In this document: positions 1 through 7,871 of the stretch, in pieces | Layout: every line of letters begins with the position of its first letter | How positions within the stretch are numbered: position 1 is the stretch's first letter | Origin: an uncultured Gammaproteobacteria bacterium | GTDB taxonomy: Bacteria; Pseudomonadota; Gammaproteobacteria; UBA4575 | Reading direction: 5' to 3' | DNA length: 64,000 nucleotides | NCBI GenBank assembly: GCA_951812785.1 | Contig: OX638335.1 | Coordinates: forward strand, 1,019,501-1,083,500 | Program-made: the position numbers and the translations under genes | The notes under the pieces: model-generated | The model's database searches: none | Told to the model about the DNA's origin: nothing | The model's input: only the letters and a program-made list of their open reading frames with translations

Positions 1-516
1 CTATTTACGAGCCATAAAGCGTTAAACCAAGCCGCTGATTTATTGAAAGATAGTGCATTTAATGTTTTGGTCCAAGGGGCAGCCGCTAAGCGAGAATTAT
101 TGAAGCAGTTTCAAGAGTCTGGTAATTGTGTGCTGCTAGGCACGCAAAGTTTTTGGGAGGGAGTAGATGTTAAAGGTCAAAGTCTGCGTTTAGTTATTAT
201 CGACAAACTTCCGTTTGCTTCTCCTGCTGACCCTTTAGTGCGTGCACGTTCTAAGGCATTAGAAGAAGCTGGTGAAAATCCATTTATGTTTTATCAGATT
301 CCTCAAGCGATCTTGAATTTAAAACAAGGTGTAGGGAGATTGATTCGCGGCGAACAAGACTGCGGTGTAGTGGTATTAATGGATCCTAGAATAAAATCTA
401 AAGCATATGGCAAATCCTTTTTAAAGAGTTTGCCTCCAATGACAATTTGTCAAGATGAATTACAGGTCAAACAATTTTTAGAAATCATTCATGACAGTGA
501 AATTGCTGGGTATTGA
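1..516 (+). CDS. yoaA: YoaA/DinG-family ATP-dependent DNA helicase, C-terminal part
   Basis: The reading frame is open from the first base, so this is the 3' end of a longer gene that starts outside the window. The visible 171 residues match the C-terminal helicase lobe of the XPD/DinG superfamily 2 helicases: 'GTQSFWEGVDVKG' (motif V region) and 'QGVGRLIRG' (motif VI with the arginine finger). DinG/YoaA proteins unwind DNA with a 5'-3' polarity and usually carry an iron-sulfur cluster in the missing N-terminal part. I choose YoaA over DinG because tsaB follows directly, as yoaA-yeaZ does in E. coli. The stop overlaps tsaB by 26 bases, suggesting co-transcription. Family sure; paralogue choice rests on context. 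Confidence 0.9.
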   Translation, partial: LFTSHKALNQAADLLKDSAFNVLVQGAAAKRELLKQFQESGNCVLLGTQSFWEGVDVKGQSLRLVIIDKLPFASPADPLVRARSKALEEAGENPFMFYQIPQAILNLKQGVGRLIRGEQDCGVVVLMDPRIKSKAYGKSFLKSLPPMTICQDELQVKQFLEIIHDSEIAGY

Positions 517-1168
517 GACAGCCACTGAGGCTTGTTCTGCTGCTGTTCTTATTGATAATGAGGTGGTGGAACGTTTTGAGGTCGCACCGCGCAAGCATAA
601 CGAGCTAATTCTGCCTATGTGCGGAGCCGTGCTGGCTGATGCGGGAGTATCCGTTAACCAATTAGATGGTATCGCGTTTGGCTGTGGTCCAGGTGCTTTT
701 ACCGGCATTCGTATTGCTGCCAGTGTCACTCAAGGGATAGCCTTAGCACATGACTTGCCTGTCGCGAGTATCTCCACGTTAGCTAATCTAGCTTACCAGG
801 CCGACGTAAATGCTAATGAATTGGTTATGCCTGCCATTGATGCTCGTATGGAAGAAGTGTATTGGGCAATATATAGAAAGACTTTAGATAAAGTAGAACT
901 TATAGGCGAAGAAAAAGTGCAGTTACCTGTTGATGTTGGCATTGAAGAATATGTTTCATGCGGGTTGGGTACGGGTTGGGGAGCCTATAGAGACATATTG
1001 CAGCAGCGGTTAGTTGCAAGTACAGAAAATGTTATCGAAGATGCTCTGCCGCATGCGCAAGTTACAGTGCGATTAGCTAAGCATAAATACCTTGATCAGC
1101 AAATGGTAGATGCAATGAATGCATTACCAGTATATTTGCGCAATCAAGTGATACATAAAAAAAGGTGA
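491..1168 (+). CDS. tsaB: tRNA threonylcarbamoyladenosine biosynthesis protein TsaB
   Basis: A 225-residue protein with the ASKHA-fold N terminus 'LGIETATEACSAAVL' and the TsaB signature 'GCGPGAFTGIRIA' at about residues 64-76. TsaB is the partner of TsaD in the complex that makes t6A at position 37 of ANN-decoding tRNAs in the cytoplasm. Length fits the family (about 220-235). It overlaps the yoaA stop by 26 bases, and the following VOC pseudogene starts 4 bases before the tsaB stop, so the three were one transcription unit. The protein looks intact and is normally essential, which fits its survival among decaying neighbours. Confidence 0.95.
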   Translation: MTVKLLGIETATEACSAAVLIDNEVVERFEVAPRKHNELILPMCGAVLADAGVSVNQLDGIAFGCGPGAFTGIRIAASVTQGIALAHDLPVASISTLANLAYQADVNANELVMPAIDARMEEVYWAIYRKTLDKVELIGEEKVQLPVDVGIEEYVSCGLGTGWGAYRDILQQRLVASTENVIEDALPHAQVTVRLAKHKYLDQQMVDAMNALPVYLRNQVIHKKR

Positions 1169-1587
1169 GTATCCCTCCATTTCATTTGGCATGTCCTATC
1201 ACTAATCTTGCTGCTGTACGTGAGTTTTATGTGTCAGTATTAAAGTGTGAAATCGGTAGAGAAAGTCAACGTTGGATTGATTTTAATTTTTTTGGGCATC
1301 AGATCACAGCACATTTGGATGAAACTGAAGTGCAACAATCAGCTCGAAATCAAGTTGATAATAAAGCTATTCCTACCAGACACTTTGGTGTGATGTTGGA
1401 CTAGGGTGATTGGGCTGCCATGGTTGCATGCATCAAGTTGAACAATATTGCGTTTTACGTGGAACCCTATACGCGTTTTGCTGGAGAAGTAGGTGAACAG
1501 AGGACCTTCTTTATTCAAGGCCCTAGTGGTAATTTTTTAGAATTTAAATGTTTTCAAGATAAGTCTTATATATTTAAAGCAGAGTGA
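1165..1587 (+). pseudogene. VOC/glyoxalase-fold dioxygenase-like protein with an in-frame amber stop
   Basis: A GTG start overlaps the end of tsaB. The first 79 codons ('FHLACPITNLAAVREFYV...') are a VOC-superfamily half with the expected 'HLAC...REFYV' start. An in-frame TAG stands at 1402-1404, and the same frame then continues without interruption to TGA at 1585-1587 with the second half ('FFIQGPSGNFLEFKCF'), whose Gly-Asn-x-x-Glu-Phe-Lys pattern is typical of the metal-binding C-terminal half. The context 'FGVMLD-stop-GDW' suggests a tryptophan codon TGG changed to TAG. One point mutation therefore separates this from an intact 140-residue gene, so inactivation is recent. The substrate is unknown. 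Confidence 0.85.
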
Positions 1588-1589
1588 GT

Positions 1590-1950
1590 ATGAGGAAATT
1601 AATACTACTATCTTTGTTGTTGAGTGCTCCCCTGTATGCGCAACCACTCCTGATTTTAGAAGCGCAAGCAAAACTAAAAACAAATCAATTGTTTGATATC
1701 GCTGTAACTATACGTCATTCCGATGATGGATGGGATCATTATGTAAATCAGTGGATTATAGTGGAGGGGGAGGGGAAAAATTGCTAAGCAAATTTAATAT
1801 CACCCTCATGTGAATGAGTAGCTGTTTACGCGATATGTTATAGGTGTAGTGATTCCAGCAGATGTTAAAAAAGTGAATGTAACAGCGAAATGCAACAAAG
1901 GGTACGGGTCTCAGTCTTACGTTCTTATTGGTAATGAAGACAAACAGTAA
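1590..1950 (+). pseudogene. small secreted protein, frameshifted
   Basis: Starts at ATG 1590 with a clear signal peptide ('MRKLILLSLLLSAPLYAQP'). The frame closes at 1787 after 'WIIVEGEGKNC', but shifting by one base continues the protein: 'YHPHVNE', 'LFTRYVIGVVIPADVKKVNV' and 'KGYGSQSYVL' up to a stop at 1948-1950, with two extra in-frame stops (TAA near 1803, TAG near 1819) in that continuation. I recall this pattern (Gly-Trp-Asp-His-Tyr ... His-Pro-His-Val-Asn-Glu ... Phe-Thr-Arg) from small periplasmic proteins of sulfur-oxidising and related proteobacteria; the function is unknown. A one-base deletion plus two nonsense changes mark it as dead. Confidence 0.7.
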
Positions 1951-1971
1951 GTCTTGGCTGTATGAAGGTTG

Positions 1972-2598
1972 TTACTGGCTTGATAGCACTAAATTGATAG
2001 CTAGTAAGATAAAAATAAAAGCAGTAACCCAATTAAAAAATTTAAATTGTAAAGATTCCATGTGAAATTTTTGCTCGACTGTTCCGGTTAGCAAACCAAT
2101 GCCACCAAAAATTATGGTTACCATTATGGTAAATAAAATCCCGAGAAAAATTATATCTATATGCTGATTTGTCGAAGAAGTTGGAATAAATTGAGGTAAA
2201 AAAGATAAGAAGAATAAAGAAATTTTTGGGTTGAGCACATTGAGAAATAATCCTTTTTTGTAAAATGATATCTCTCTGCCAGATGGTGCAATGAATTGTT
2301 TGTCAGGAGGTTCATCAGGTGTTATTACACTATAGGCTAAATATAGCAAATAAGCCGCACCTAAGAATTTTAAGCTAGTAAATGTCAGTGTGGATGTTTT
2401 GATAAGCACGGAAATGCCAAGCGCCGCCGCCGCGGTGTGGATAAGATTGCCACTTGCTAAGCCTAATGCGGTAAGGAAACCTGCTTTGGCGCCGTTGTTA
2501 AGAGATTGGGTAATTAAAAATATTATATCTGGTCCGGGCGCGATAATTAGCAGCAATGATGCAATGATGAAATAACCTAACTCGGGGTTGCTTGTCAT
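1972..2598 (-). CDS. LysE/RhtB-family amino-acid exporter
   Basis: A 208-residue polytopic inner-membrane protein of the usual RhtB length. The N terminus holds the family signature 'IIAPGPDIIFLI' (residues about 18-29; the conserved Pro-Gly-Pro-Asp/Asn in the first helix) followed by about five more hydrophobic segments, including 'GLFLNVLNPKISLFFLSFLP', where Leu-Asn-Pro-Lys is the second conserved loop. These transporters export amino acids or derivatives by proton antiport; the substrate cannot be read from the sequence. It is convergent with the preceding pseudogene and lies 95 bp from IS481 copy A. It appears intact. Confidence 0.88.
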   Translation of the reverse strand: MTSNPELGYFIIASLLLIIAPGPDIIFLITQSLNNGAKAGFLTALGLASGNLIHTAAAALGISVLIKTSTLTFTSLKFLGAAYLLYLAYSVITPDEPPDKQFIAPSGREISFYKKGLFLNVLNPKISLFFLSFLPQFIPTSSTNQHIDIIFLGILFTIMVTIIFGGIGLLTGTVEQKFHMESLQFKFFNWVTAFIFILLAINLVLSSQ

Positions 2599-2693
2599 TG
2601 TTTATCAGTCAATTTTCGCATACTTAAGAATATTGTTTGCTTAGATTTAGAATAGAGAGGAATGAGAATCTGACTGTAGCTGCTTACATTACC

Positions 2694-3849
2694 TGTAGTA
2701 GCTCAGACCTGATCGTACCGTTACCGGTTATTGATAGGAGTCTGTCAGTTTAGATGTGAGCTAAATTCTTTTCAGCCCAAATCAATTTACCATCCATTAA
2801 CCTGTCCATGGGTGTGCTACCATCGCCCATGTTGCCTTGATGAGTGCGTTCATTGTGATCAGTTTCTATCCAGTTGTCTTGATCTTTTGGTCAATCCTCC
2901 CTGGTTGAGTACCGTTTTTTCCTGAAGGTAATTTGATAAAACTCATTCAGAATGGTTTTATCAAAGCGCTCACAGATGCCATGGGTGTTGCGGTGATCAA
3001 TGTCGTTAATGGCCAGGTATCACGGATCGTCATGATGCTCCACGCGCCCACAATATTCTGTGCCTCTGTCGGTTAAACTACGTAGCATCGGCAAGGCATG
3101 CTTTTCAAAAAACGGTAGCACCTCATCAAGGAGTAGGTCTGCGGCGGTAATCGGCGTCTTAGTCGTGTAGAGTGCCGCAAAGGCGATCTTGCTGTAGGTG
3201 TCTACGAACGTTTGCGGGTATAGCCGACCAACACCTTTGAGGTGGCCTAAGTCACCAGGATGTGCCGTGTCAATCTCACCACAGGCCTCGTCATCCTGTT
3301 TCTCAAGGGCGGCGATCTGTGCATCGCTTAAGATAATGCCCTCCTTGGCAATTTCTTCTTCGAGTGCTTTGAGTCGTTTCTTGAAGTGCTCTAGAGTATG
3401 GCGCAGCCAAACGCAACGCACACCGCTACCAGCGATCAACACACCAGTTCATTGCTGCTTCGATGTCGCCCAACCGCGGGCTGTTCAATCGCTGACGTAA
3501 CCACTGCATGTGCTGTGGGTTCATCCACACGGTTTTTACTATTGGCTGTTCTACGACTCTTGTCAATCCGTGAGTCAATGCCACCTTCTTCAACCCGCTG
3601 TTGATAACGATAGAATGTGTCTCGCGACACCCCCATGACTTGACAGGCGCTAGATACGTTGCCCAGTTCTTCTGCTAAGTTGAGCAAGCCCGCCTTGTGT
3701 TTAAGGATTGGATTGTTAGTATGAAGCATGAGAGTTACCTGCCTTTTTGATTTGATTTAAAGATTTCAACACCTTTATCAAAACGGGTAACTCTCGCTTT
3801 TGCAACTCTTGTGGATTGCTAATTGTCAGATCGGGTCTGAACTATTACA
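2694..3849 (-). mobile_element. IS481-family insertion sequence, copy A (transposase dead)
   Basis: A 1,156-bp element bounded by imperfect terminal inverted repeats: TGTAGTAGCTCAGACCTGAT at the transposase 3' end and, inverted, TGTAATAGTTCAGACCCGAT at the 5' end. The same sequence recurs at four other places in the window. The encoded protein belongs to IS481 (helix-turn-helix N terminus 'ACQVMGVSRDTFYRYQQ', DDE core 'LTDRGTEYCG'). I see no convincing target-site duplication. It lies between the LysE-type exporter and the unknown 346-residue gene. Confidence 0.9.
2750..3729 (-). pseudogene. IS481 transposase, copy A
   Basis: Start at ATG 3729. The frame breaks after 'SSNELVC' and resumes in another frame at 'VLIAGSGVR', consistent with a roughly 10-base deletion. 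The catalytic core goes straight from 'HPGDLG' to 'HLKGVG', lacking about eight residues that in the family I recall contain the first catalytic aspartate (Asp-Thr-Phe-Tyr-Val-Gly). A TGA follows 'HHDDP', and another TGA follows 'YSTRED' near the C terminus. The tail 'IWAEKNLAHI' is still recognisable. Product cannot be active. Confidence 0.88.
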
Positions 3850-3855
3850 TTTGAA

Positions 3856-4896
3856 TTAAGGTTCTTTATGCTCAAGCAGCTCAAGTTTTTTCTCTAATTT
3901 TCGGATTTCTTTAAAGGCTACTTTCAGAGCTGCATGCTTATCTTCTTCTCCATCTTCTATTTCAGAATCTTCAGGTGCGATGAAATCCACAACTCCACCT
4001 TTTTCAATAAATTCAACCAAATTCTTTACCGATTTGTTTAATGCTTTAACTTTGTCGCCTTCCTGCTCTATATCAATTTTTAGTTCGTTTACTACTTGTA
4101 TAGTAATTTTCTTAATACCATCATCTTTTTCTTTTTCAGCTTCTTTTAATAAATCTGCTGTTATTTGATTATTTCTTAATTTTAAGCCTTTTAATCCTTC
4201 AGCTTTATTTCGTATATCAAGTACTTTTTCTGCAACTTTTAAAGTAGATAAAATTATTCCACTGACAGTTCCAGCGATACTTGCAATTACAGCAAGTTCT
4301 AATATTATGGAGCCTTTAGTGGCACCAACTACTTTTATATCTTCTGGTGAGCGGTTATGAGCCATAGCTACTCCTCTACCAATGTCATACCAGGTGTTGC
4401 CCCAACTTTTTAGATCTTTGATGTTCTTCATAAGAGCATCTCCAGTAAAACAAACTCTCATTAGAATCTCATCATCTGATTCATACTGCTCTTCTAATAC
4501 ACAGTTATCTAAACCAGTAGATATTTGTTCGGACTTTTGGATTCCTTCTACGATTTTTTGATGTTTTTCTTGAAGCTTCTGTGCAGAGGTAGCTACATCA
4601 ATAACATTTTTATATAAAATATCTTCAAGTGCTTCTATTCCTAGTTTGCCAATATTCTCAGCTAGCCCTAGCTTTTCTAAAAATAACATTTGATCCTGAC
4701 TAAGCTGAGATAGTTGTACGCCTTCCAAGGTGTTAATTAGATCAATTTTCTCTGCTTCAAATGGTTGCTTTGCCTGATTGCGGTTACTTTGATTCTGAAG
4801 TATTTGTTGTAATGTTTGATATTTTCTTGGAATAGCTTTTTCTACAATTTCATTTTGAATCCAAACTGTTAAGTCGAATAATTCTGATACATTCAT
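3856..4896 (-). CDS. hypothetical protein, 346 residues, hydrophobic central segment
   Basis: I do not assign a function. The protein has an acidic, helical N-terminal half with a conserved-looking block 'WGNTWYDIGRGVAMAHNR' (about residues 166-183), then a short strand 'IKVVGATKGSIILEL', a hydrophobic stretch 'AVIASIAGTVSGIIL' (about 202-216) that could be one membrane helix or a buried helix, an amphipathic 'KVAEKVLDIRNKAEGLKGL', and a long charged coiled C terminus ending 'KKLELLEHKEP'. I recall similar proteins as scattered orphan genes in accessory regions, so a defence or stress role is possible but unproven. The ATG at 4896 has 'GAGGAAAT' upstream. IS481 copy A lies 6 bp beyond the stop codon. 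The frame is intact. Confidence 0.75.
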   Translation of the reverse strand: MNVSELFDLTVWIQNEIVEKAIPRKYQTLQQILQNQSNRNQAKQPFEAEKIDLINTLEGVQLSQLSQDQMLFLEKLGLAENIGKLGIEALEDILYKNVIDVATSAQKLQEKHQKIVEGIQKSEQISTGLDNCVLEEQYESDDEILMRVCFTGDALMKNIKDLKSWGNTWYDIGRGVAMAHNRSPEDIKVVGATKGSIILELAVIASIAGTVSGIILSTLKVAEKVLDIRNKAEGLKGLKLRNNQITADLLKEAEKEKDDGIKKITIQVVNELKIDIEQEGDKVKALNKSVKNLVEFIEKGGVVDFIAPEDSEIEDGEEDKHAALKVAFKEIRKLEKKLELLEHKEP

Positions 4897-5048
4897 TATT
4901 GATTTCCTCTGAGATTTTCTTAACAGCTAGTTAGCGGACGTTCTATCGAATTAACTATATAATTATTAGCCATAACAGTTAAGAAATATAAGTGGAATAT
5001 TTGTCACGATCAAAGCCTGTCTAAGCCTATTGAATATTAAGAGAATAT

Positions 5049-5407
5049 TGGTGGAGGCGGCGGGGATTGAACCCGCGTCCGCAAGTTCTTCACTTTCGGT
5101 ACTACATGCTTAGAGTACGTTTTTAATTTAACAGTTAAGGTCCAACGATCAGGGCGTTTAACTGCGAGCCTAAGCTTTGTTTAATGGATCCGATTTAGAC
5201 AGTCTTTTCCACGATCTTGCTAAGGTGACGCCCGGTTCCTAACGCGCAAGCTCATTAGGGCGGACGACTCTAAAACTGGTTTTTAAGCAGCTAGAGCAAA
5301 GTTGTCGTCATTTGCGACTATATAATTGCAGAAATCTTTTACGAGGCATCTACATCCTCGGCATGCACCTAGAGATCGGCTACCCACGTCGAAGCCAGGT
5401 CGCCCCC
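5049..5407 (-). ncRNA. ssrA: transfer-messenger RNA (tmRNA)
   Basis: On the minus strand the RNA begins GGGGGCGACCTGGCTTCGAC and ends with the tRNA-like half GGTTCAATCCCCGCC followed by TCCACCA, so the CCA end is encoded. The 359-nt length matches one-piece gammaproteobacterial tmRNA (363 nt in E. coli). It rescues stalled ribosomes with SmpB and tags unfinished proteins for proteolysis. The acceptor stem forms from GGGGGCG at the 5' end and CGCCTCC at the 3' end. Intact. Confidence 0.97.
5283..5315 (-). other. tmRNA tag-peptide reading frame
   Basis: Within the tmRNA, eleven codons GCA AAT GAC GAC AAC TTT ... TAA encode ANDDNFALAA plus stop. The E. coli tag is ANDENYALAA; the terminal Ala-Leu-Ala-Ala is the ClpXP/ClpAP degron and the Asn-Asp start is the SspB-binding part. 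Confidence 0.95.
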
Positions 5408-5504
5408 AGTACTTGTTGTAAGACCGTAGTTTAGCTTAAAAGTTTCTGAATATATAAGAGAATTTAGCTGAATTGGCGATAATTTAGACGAAATGAAATG
5501 ATGA

Positions 5505-5641
5505 TTACGAGTAAATATTACGGAAGGTGAGATTAATTCTTGGCTCAGTTACCCTTAATGATTTGGGCAATGAATGCATCCAGTTGTCTTGCGTGTCACC
5601 TTGCATGATTAACAGGCTGCCGCTATTGAGCTTTAAATTTT
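5505..5641 (-). pseudogene. alkB-like gene, C-terminal piece cut off by the IS1595 transposon
   Basis: Read on the minus strand from the transposon edge, the sequence continues the 2-oxoglutarate dioxygenase: 'KLNSGSLLIMQGDTQDNWMH', then 'SLPKSLRVTEPRINLTFRNI' and 'YS' before TAA at 5505-5507. 'GSLLIMQGDTQ...W.H.(I/L)PK' and 'PRINLTFR' are AlkB-family motifs; the second holds the arginines that bind 2-oxoglutarate. Removing the transposon and one copy of the 8-bp duplication joins it in frame to the piece at 8172-8660. Confidence 0.9.
5634..5641. repeat. 8-bp target-site duplication, left copy
   Basis: TAAATTTT directly outside the left inverted repeat; the matching copy is at 8172-8179. The octamer is an almost perfect AT palindrome. 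Confidence 0.92.
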
Positions 5642-5664
5642 GGGAATTATATACCCGATTACAC
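5642..5664 (+). repeat. left terminal inverted repeat of the IS1595 transposon
   Basis: A 23-bp sequence beginning GGGAATTATATACCCG, repeated perfectly and inverted at 8149-8171. The first 13 bases are also the left end of the second IS1595 element at 47595. Read outwards it contains the hexamer TATAAT. Confidence 0.95.
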
Positions 5665-5732
5665 AAAAATGGTTGCGTTTTCTTGTCTCTGTGTGTAAAC
5701 TACTTCCAAGTTAATCGGAAAAGCAGAGAGCA

Positions 5733-6671
5733 ATGACGCAGAAAGGGCCAGGCAAACATTTCAGAGAAGGTATGTCTCTGATAGAAATTACACGACGATT
5801 TCCTGATGACGAAACTGCCGAACAGTGGTTTATAGAGAACAGGTGGCCTGAAGGTGTATGTTGCCCTCACTGCGGCTCTCTACACGTGACTGAAAGGAAA
5901 TCCCGCAAACCGCAACCATATCACTGCAAAGATTGCCGCAAGTATTTCTCTGTAAAAACCAAATCATTAATGCAAGGCTCCCCCTTGGGCTTTCAGGTAT
6001 GGGCCATTGCCATATACCTGATGACAACGAACATCAAGGGCGTTTCTTCCATGAAGCTGCATCGCGACCTTGGTATCACACAGAAGTCAGCATGGTTTCT
6101 GGCGCATCGCATCCGAGAGACCTACGAAGACCAAGATGCTGGTTTGTTTGATGGCCCTGTTGAAGTAGATGAAACCTATATTGGAGGTAAGGAAAAGAAC
6201 AAACACAGCAACAAGAGACTTAAGGCGGGACGAGGAGGCGTGGGCAAAGCAATTGTTGTGGGGGCCAAAGATCGCGCAACGAATCGGATCAGTGCAACAA
6301 AGGTGGGCAGTAACAACAAGGAGACGTTACACAGTTTTGTAGGTTCCCGTACTAATGGTGCCGCCGTGGTCTACACAGATGAGCATGGTGCATACCGAGG
6401 GCTACCATTTCGCCACGAAACGGTTACACATAGCATCAGTCAGTATGTGAATGGTCAAGCTAATACTAACGGTATTGAGTCCTTCTGGGCACTCTTGAAA
6501 AGAGGATATCACGGGATATACCACCACATGAGCGAGAAACACTTGAACCGCTATGTCGGGGAATTTTCAGGACGCTATAACCAAAGAAACATGGACACCA
6601 TTCAGCAGATGACCTCTGTGGCCAAAGGGATGAGCAGAAAACGACTGACCTATAAAGCCTTGATTTCTTAG
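5733..6671 (+). CDS. IS1595-family transposase (ISXO2-like)
   Basis: A 312-residue intact transposase. The N-terminal zinc ribbon is visible as Cys-Pro-His-Cys ('CCPHCGSLHV', about residue 44) and 'CKDCRKYFSV'. The ISXO2-type DDE/N core follows: 'VEVDETYIGGKEKNKH' (about 142-157), 'VVYTDEHGAYRG' and 'NGIESFWALLKRGYHGIYHH'. It cuts and joins the transposon ends in the cytoplasm. ATG 5733 follows 'AGAGAGCA', and a TTGTCTCTG (5683-5691) / CAGAGAGCAA (5724-5733) inverted repeat can hide the start region. It converges with the methyltransferase gene, the two 3' ends overlapping by 4 bp. No lesion seen. Confidence 0.95.
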   Translation: MTQKGPGKHFREGMSLIEITRRFPDDETAEQWFIENRWPEGVCCPHCGSLHVTERKSRKPQPYHCKDCRKYFSVKTKSLMQGSPLGFQVWAIAIYLMTTNIKGVSSMKLHRDLGITQKSAWFLAHRIRETYEDQDAGLFDGPVEVDETYIGGKEKNKHSNKRLKAGRGGVGKAIVVGAKDRATNRISATKVGSNNKETLHSFVGSRTNGAAVVYTDEHGAYRGLPFRHETVTHSISQYVNGQANTNGIESFWALLKRGYHGIYHHMSEKHLNRYVGEFSGRYNQRNMDTIQQMTSVAKGMSRKRLTYKALIS

Positions 6672-7795
6672 GCGGCCAACCTCGCAATCAGGTATTCCTG
6701 TCCCCTGTCTCCCTTGACTGAATTGCAACGTCCGCAAAGTAGCTGAAGGTTCATGAGGTGATCCGTACCAGCTTTTGACTTCGGGATAATGTGATCTATT
6801 GTAAGATTTTGTATTTTGAAATGCGCTTTACAGCCGTTACAATTTCCTTTCTGTTCCCCATACAATTTTGTCTTGTTCTCAGGGTGATTGTATTTCCTGA
6901 GAGGTTCTATATCGGTGCGCTGAGGTATGTCTGTACGGTGTGGTCCCTGCTGGAATAAGCCAACTTGTTCCCGCAGCCGCAGCCCAACCAACTCCGCTGC
7001 CTTAGGTGAAATATCGATGCCAACCCATGACCGTTGTAGCTGCTCGGCAGCAATGCATGCTGTTGCGCACCCGCAGAAAGGGTCGAGCACCACATCACCG
7101 ACGTTGCTGCTGGCCTCTATGATTCTTCGCAACAAATCCAGCGGCTTTTGCGTGGGGTAGCCTACGCGTTCATTAGACATTGGGTTCATCGCAGGGATGT
7201 CGGTCCAAACATCGGTGGCCATTTTCAAGGTGTTATCTGATTTGATCCTGGCCCCTTTGGGGTTCTTTGCCCTCTCAAGCGACTTCTCAGAACGCGGTAC
7301 ACTAGCTCCATTAAACTTGTAGTTTTCACCCGCCGTGTAGAATAGAAGTGTGTCATGTTTCTTGCTAAACCACCTTTTGCTACCTCCTCCTGTTTGATAA
7401 TGCCAAACAATTTCATTCCTAAAGCAGTTCCTACCCCAAATAGCATCCATCAGCGTCTTAAGATAATGACTCATAGTTGGGTCGCAATGTAGAAATATTG
7501 ATCCTGTAGGTTTCAGCAACCTCTGCATTTCCAGCAACCTGATCGCCATATATATGAGATAGGACTTATCGCTTGGAGTCATAGCTGCACGTATTACGCG
7601 ATTCAAGGCCGGATATTTATTTTCAATCAGGTCTAGCCATGCTATGGCAACATCACGCAACGTCCAAGTGTCTTTGAACTCTGCGCCTGCTGCCTGGCTA
7701 CCAATCGGTGCAGCGTAGTTGGATTTTGAGTTGAATGGCGGGTCAAGATAAATCAAATCAACACAAGAAGAGTTCATACCTCTCATGATATCCAA
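6668..7795 (-). CDS. site-specific DNA methyltransferase with C-terminal HNH domain (transposon passenger)
   Basis: The 375-residue frame starts inside the true N terminus. It holds the amino-methyltransferase motif IV 'LIYLDPPFN' (about residue 18), 'IFLHCDPTMSHYLK', 'EIVWHYQTGG' and then the SAM-binding motif 'VLDPFCGCATACIAAE' (about 235), a beta-class order (N6-adenine or N4-cytosine). After about residue 300 an HNH module follows: 'GNCNGCKAH', 'LTIDHIIPKSKAG', 'NLQLLCGRCNSVKGDRG', with two Cys-x2-Cys pairs. Upstream, codons in the same frame ('NQSIWTGDNLDIM') look coding, and the best start is ATG 7858-7860, but a run of seven C (plus-strand G 7838-7844) puts that ATG out of frame; eight would restore it. 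TTG 7795 or ATG 7786 are the present in-frame starts. DNA modification is well supported; the HNH role is not known. Confidence 0.9.
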   Translation of the reverse strand: MDIMRGMNSSCVDLIYLDPPFNSKSNYAAPIGSQAAGAEFKDTWTLRDVAIAWLDLIENKYPALNRVIRAAMTPSDKSYLIYMAIRLLEMQRLLKPTGSIFLHCDPTMSHYLKTLMDAIWGRNCFRNEIVWHYQTGGGSKRWFSKKHDTLLFYTAGENYKFNGASVPRSEKSLERAKNPKGARIKSDNTLKMATDVWTDIPAMNPMSNERVGYPTQKPLDLLRRIIEASSNVGDVVLDPFCGCATACIAAEQLQRSWVGIDISPKAAELVGLRLREQVGLFQQGPHRTDIPQRTDIEPLRKYNHPENKTKLYGEQKGNCNGCKAHFKIQNLTIDHIIPKSKAGTDHLMNLQLLCGRCNSVKGDRGQEYLIARLAA

Positions 7796-7837
7796 GTTAT
7801 CACCCGTCCAAATGGACTGATTGCACCAATTTGGTGC

Positions 7838-7844
7838 GGGGGGG
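7838..7844. repeat. G7 homopolymer at the 5' end of the methyltransferase gene
   Basis: Seven G on the plus strand (seven C in the gene), about 15 bases after ATG 7858-7860. With eight bases the ATG would read MKPESTPPAPNWCNQSIW into the methyltransferase; with seven it is off frame. Such tracts slip during replication and are a classic phase-variation device in methyltransferase genes, but a sequencing error is equally possible. Confidence 0.7.
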
Positions 7845-7871
7845 TAGACTCTGGTTTCATTTTAGAAACCA

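Noticed and set aside
2731-2925. Repeated 64-residue ORF (starts MIGVCQFRCELN) in every IS481 copy
   Set aside because: It is the antisense of the transposase C-terminal region, conserved only because the element is repeated.
3198-3604. Antisense ORFs of 68-100 residues inside each IS481
   Set aside because: Shadows of the transposase reading frame with no start signals.
5527-5736. Small plus-strand ORF in front of the IS1595 transposase
   Set aside because: It spans the alkB 3' piece, the target duplication and the inverted repeat, so it is a chance frame across the junction.
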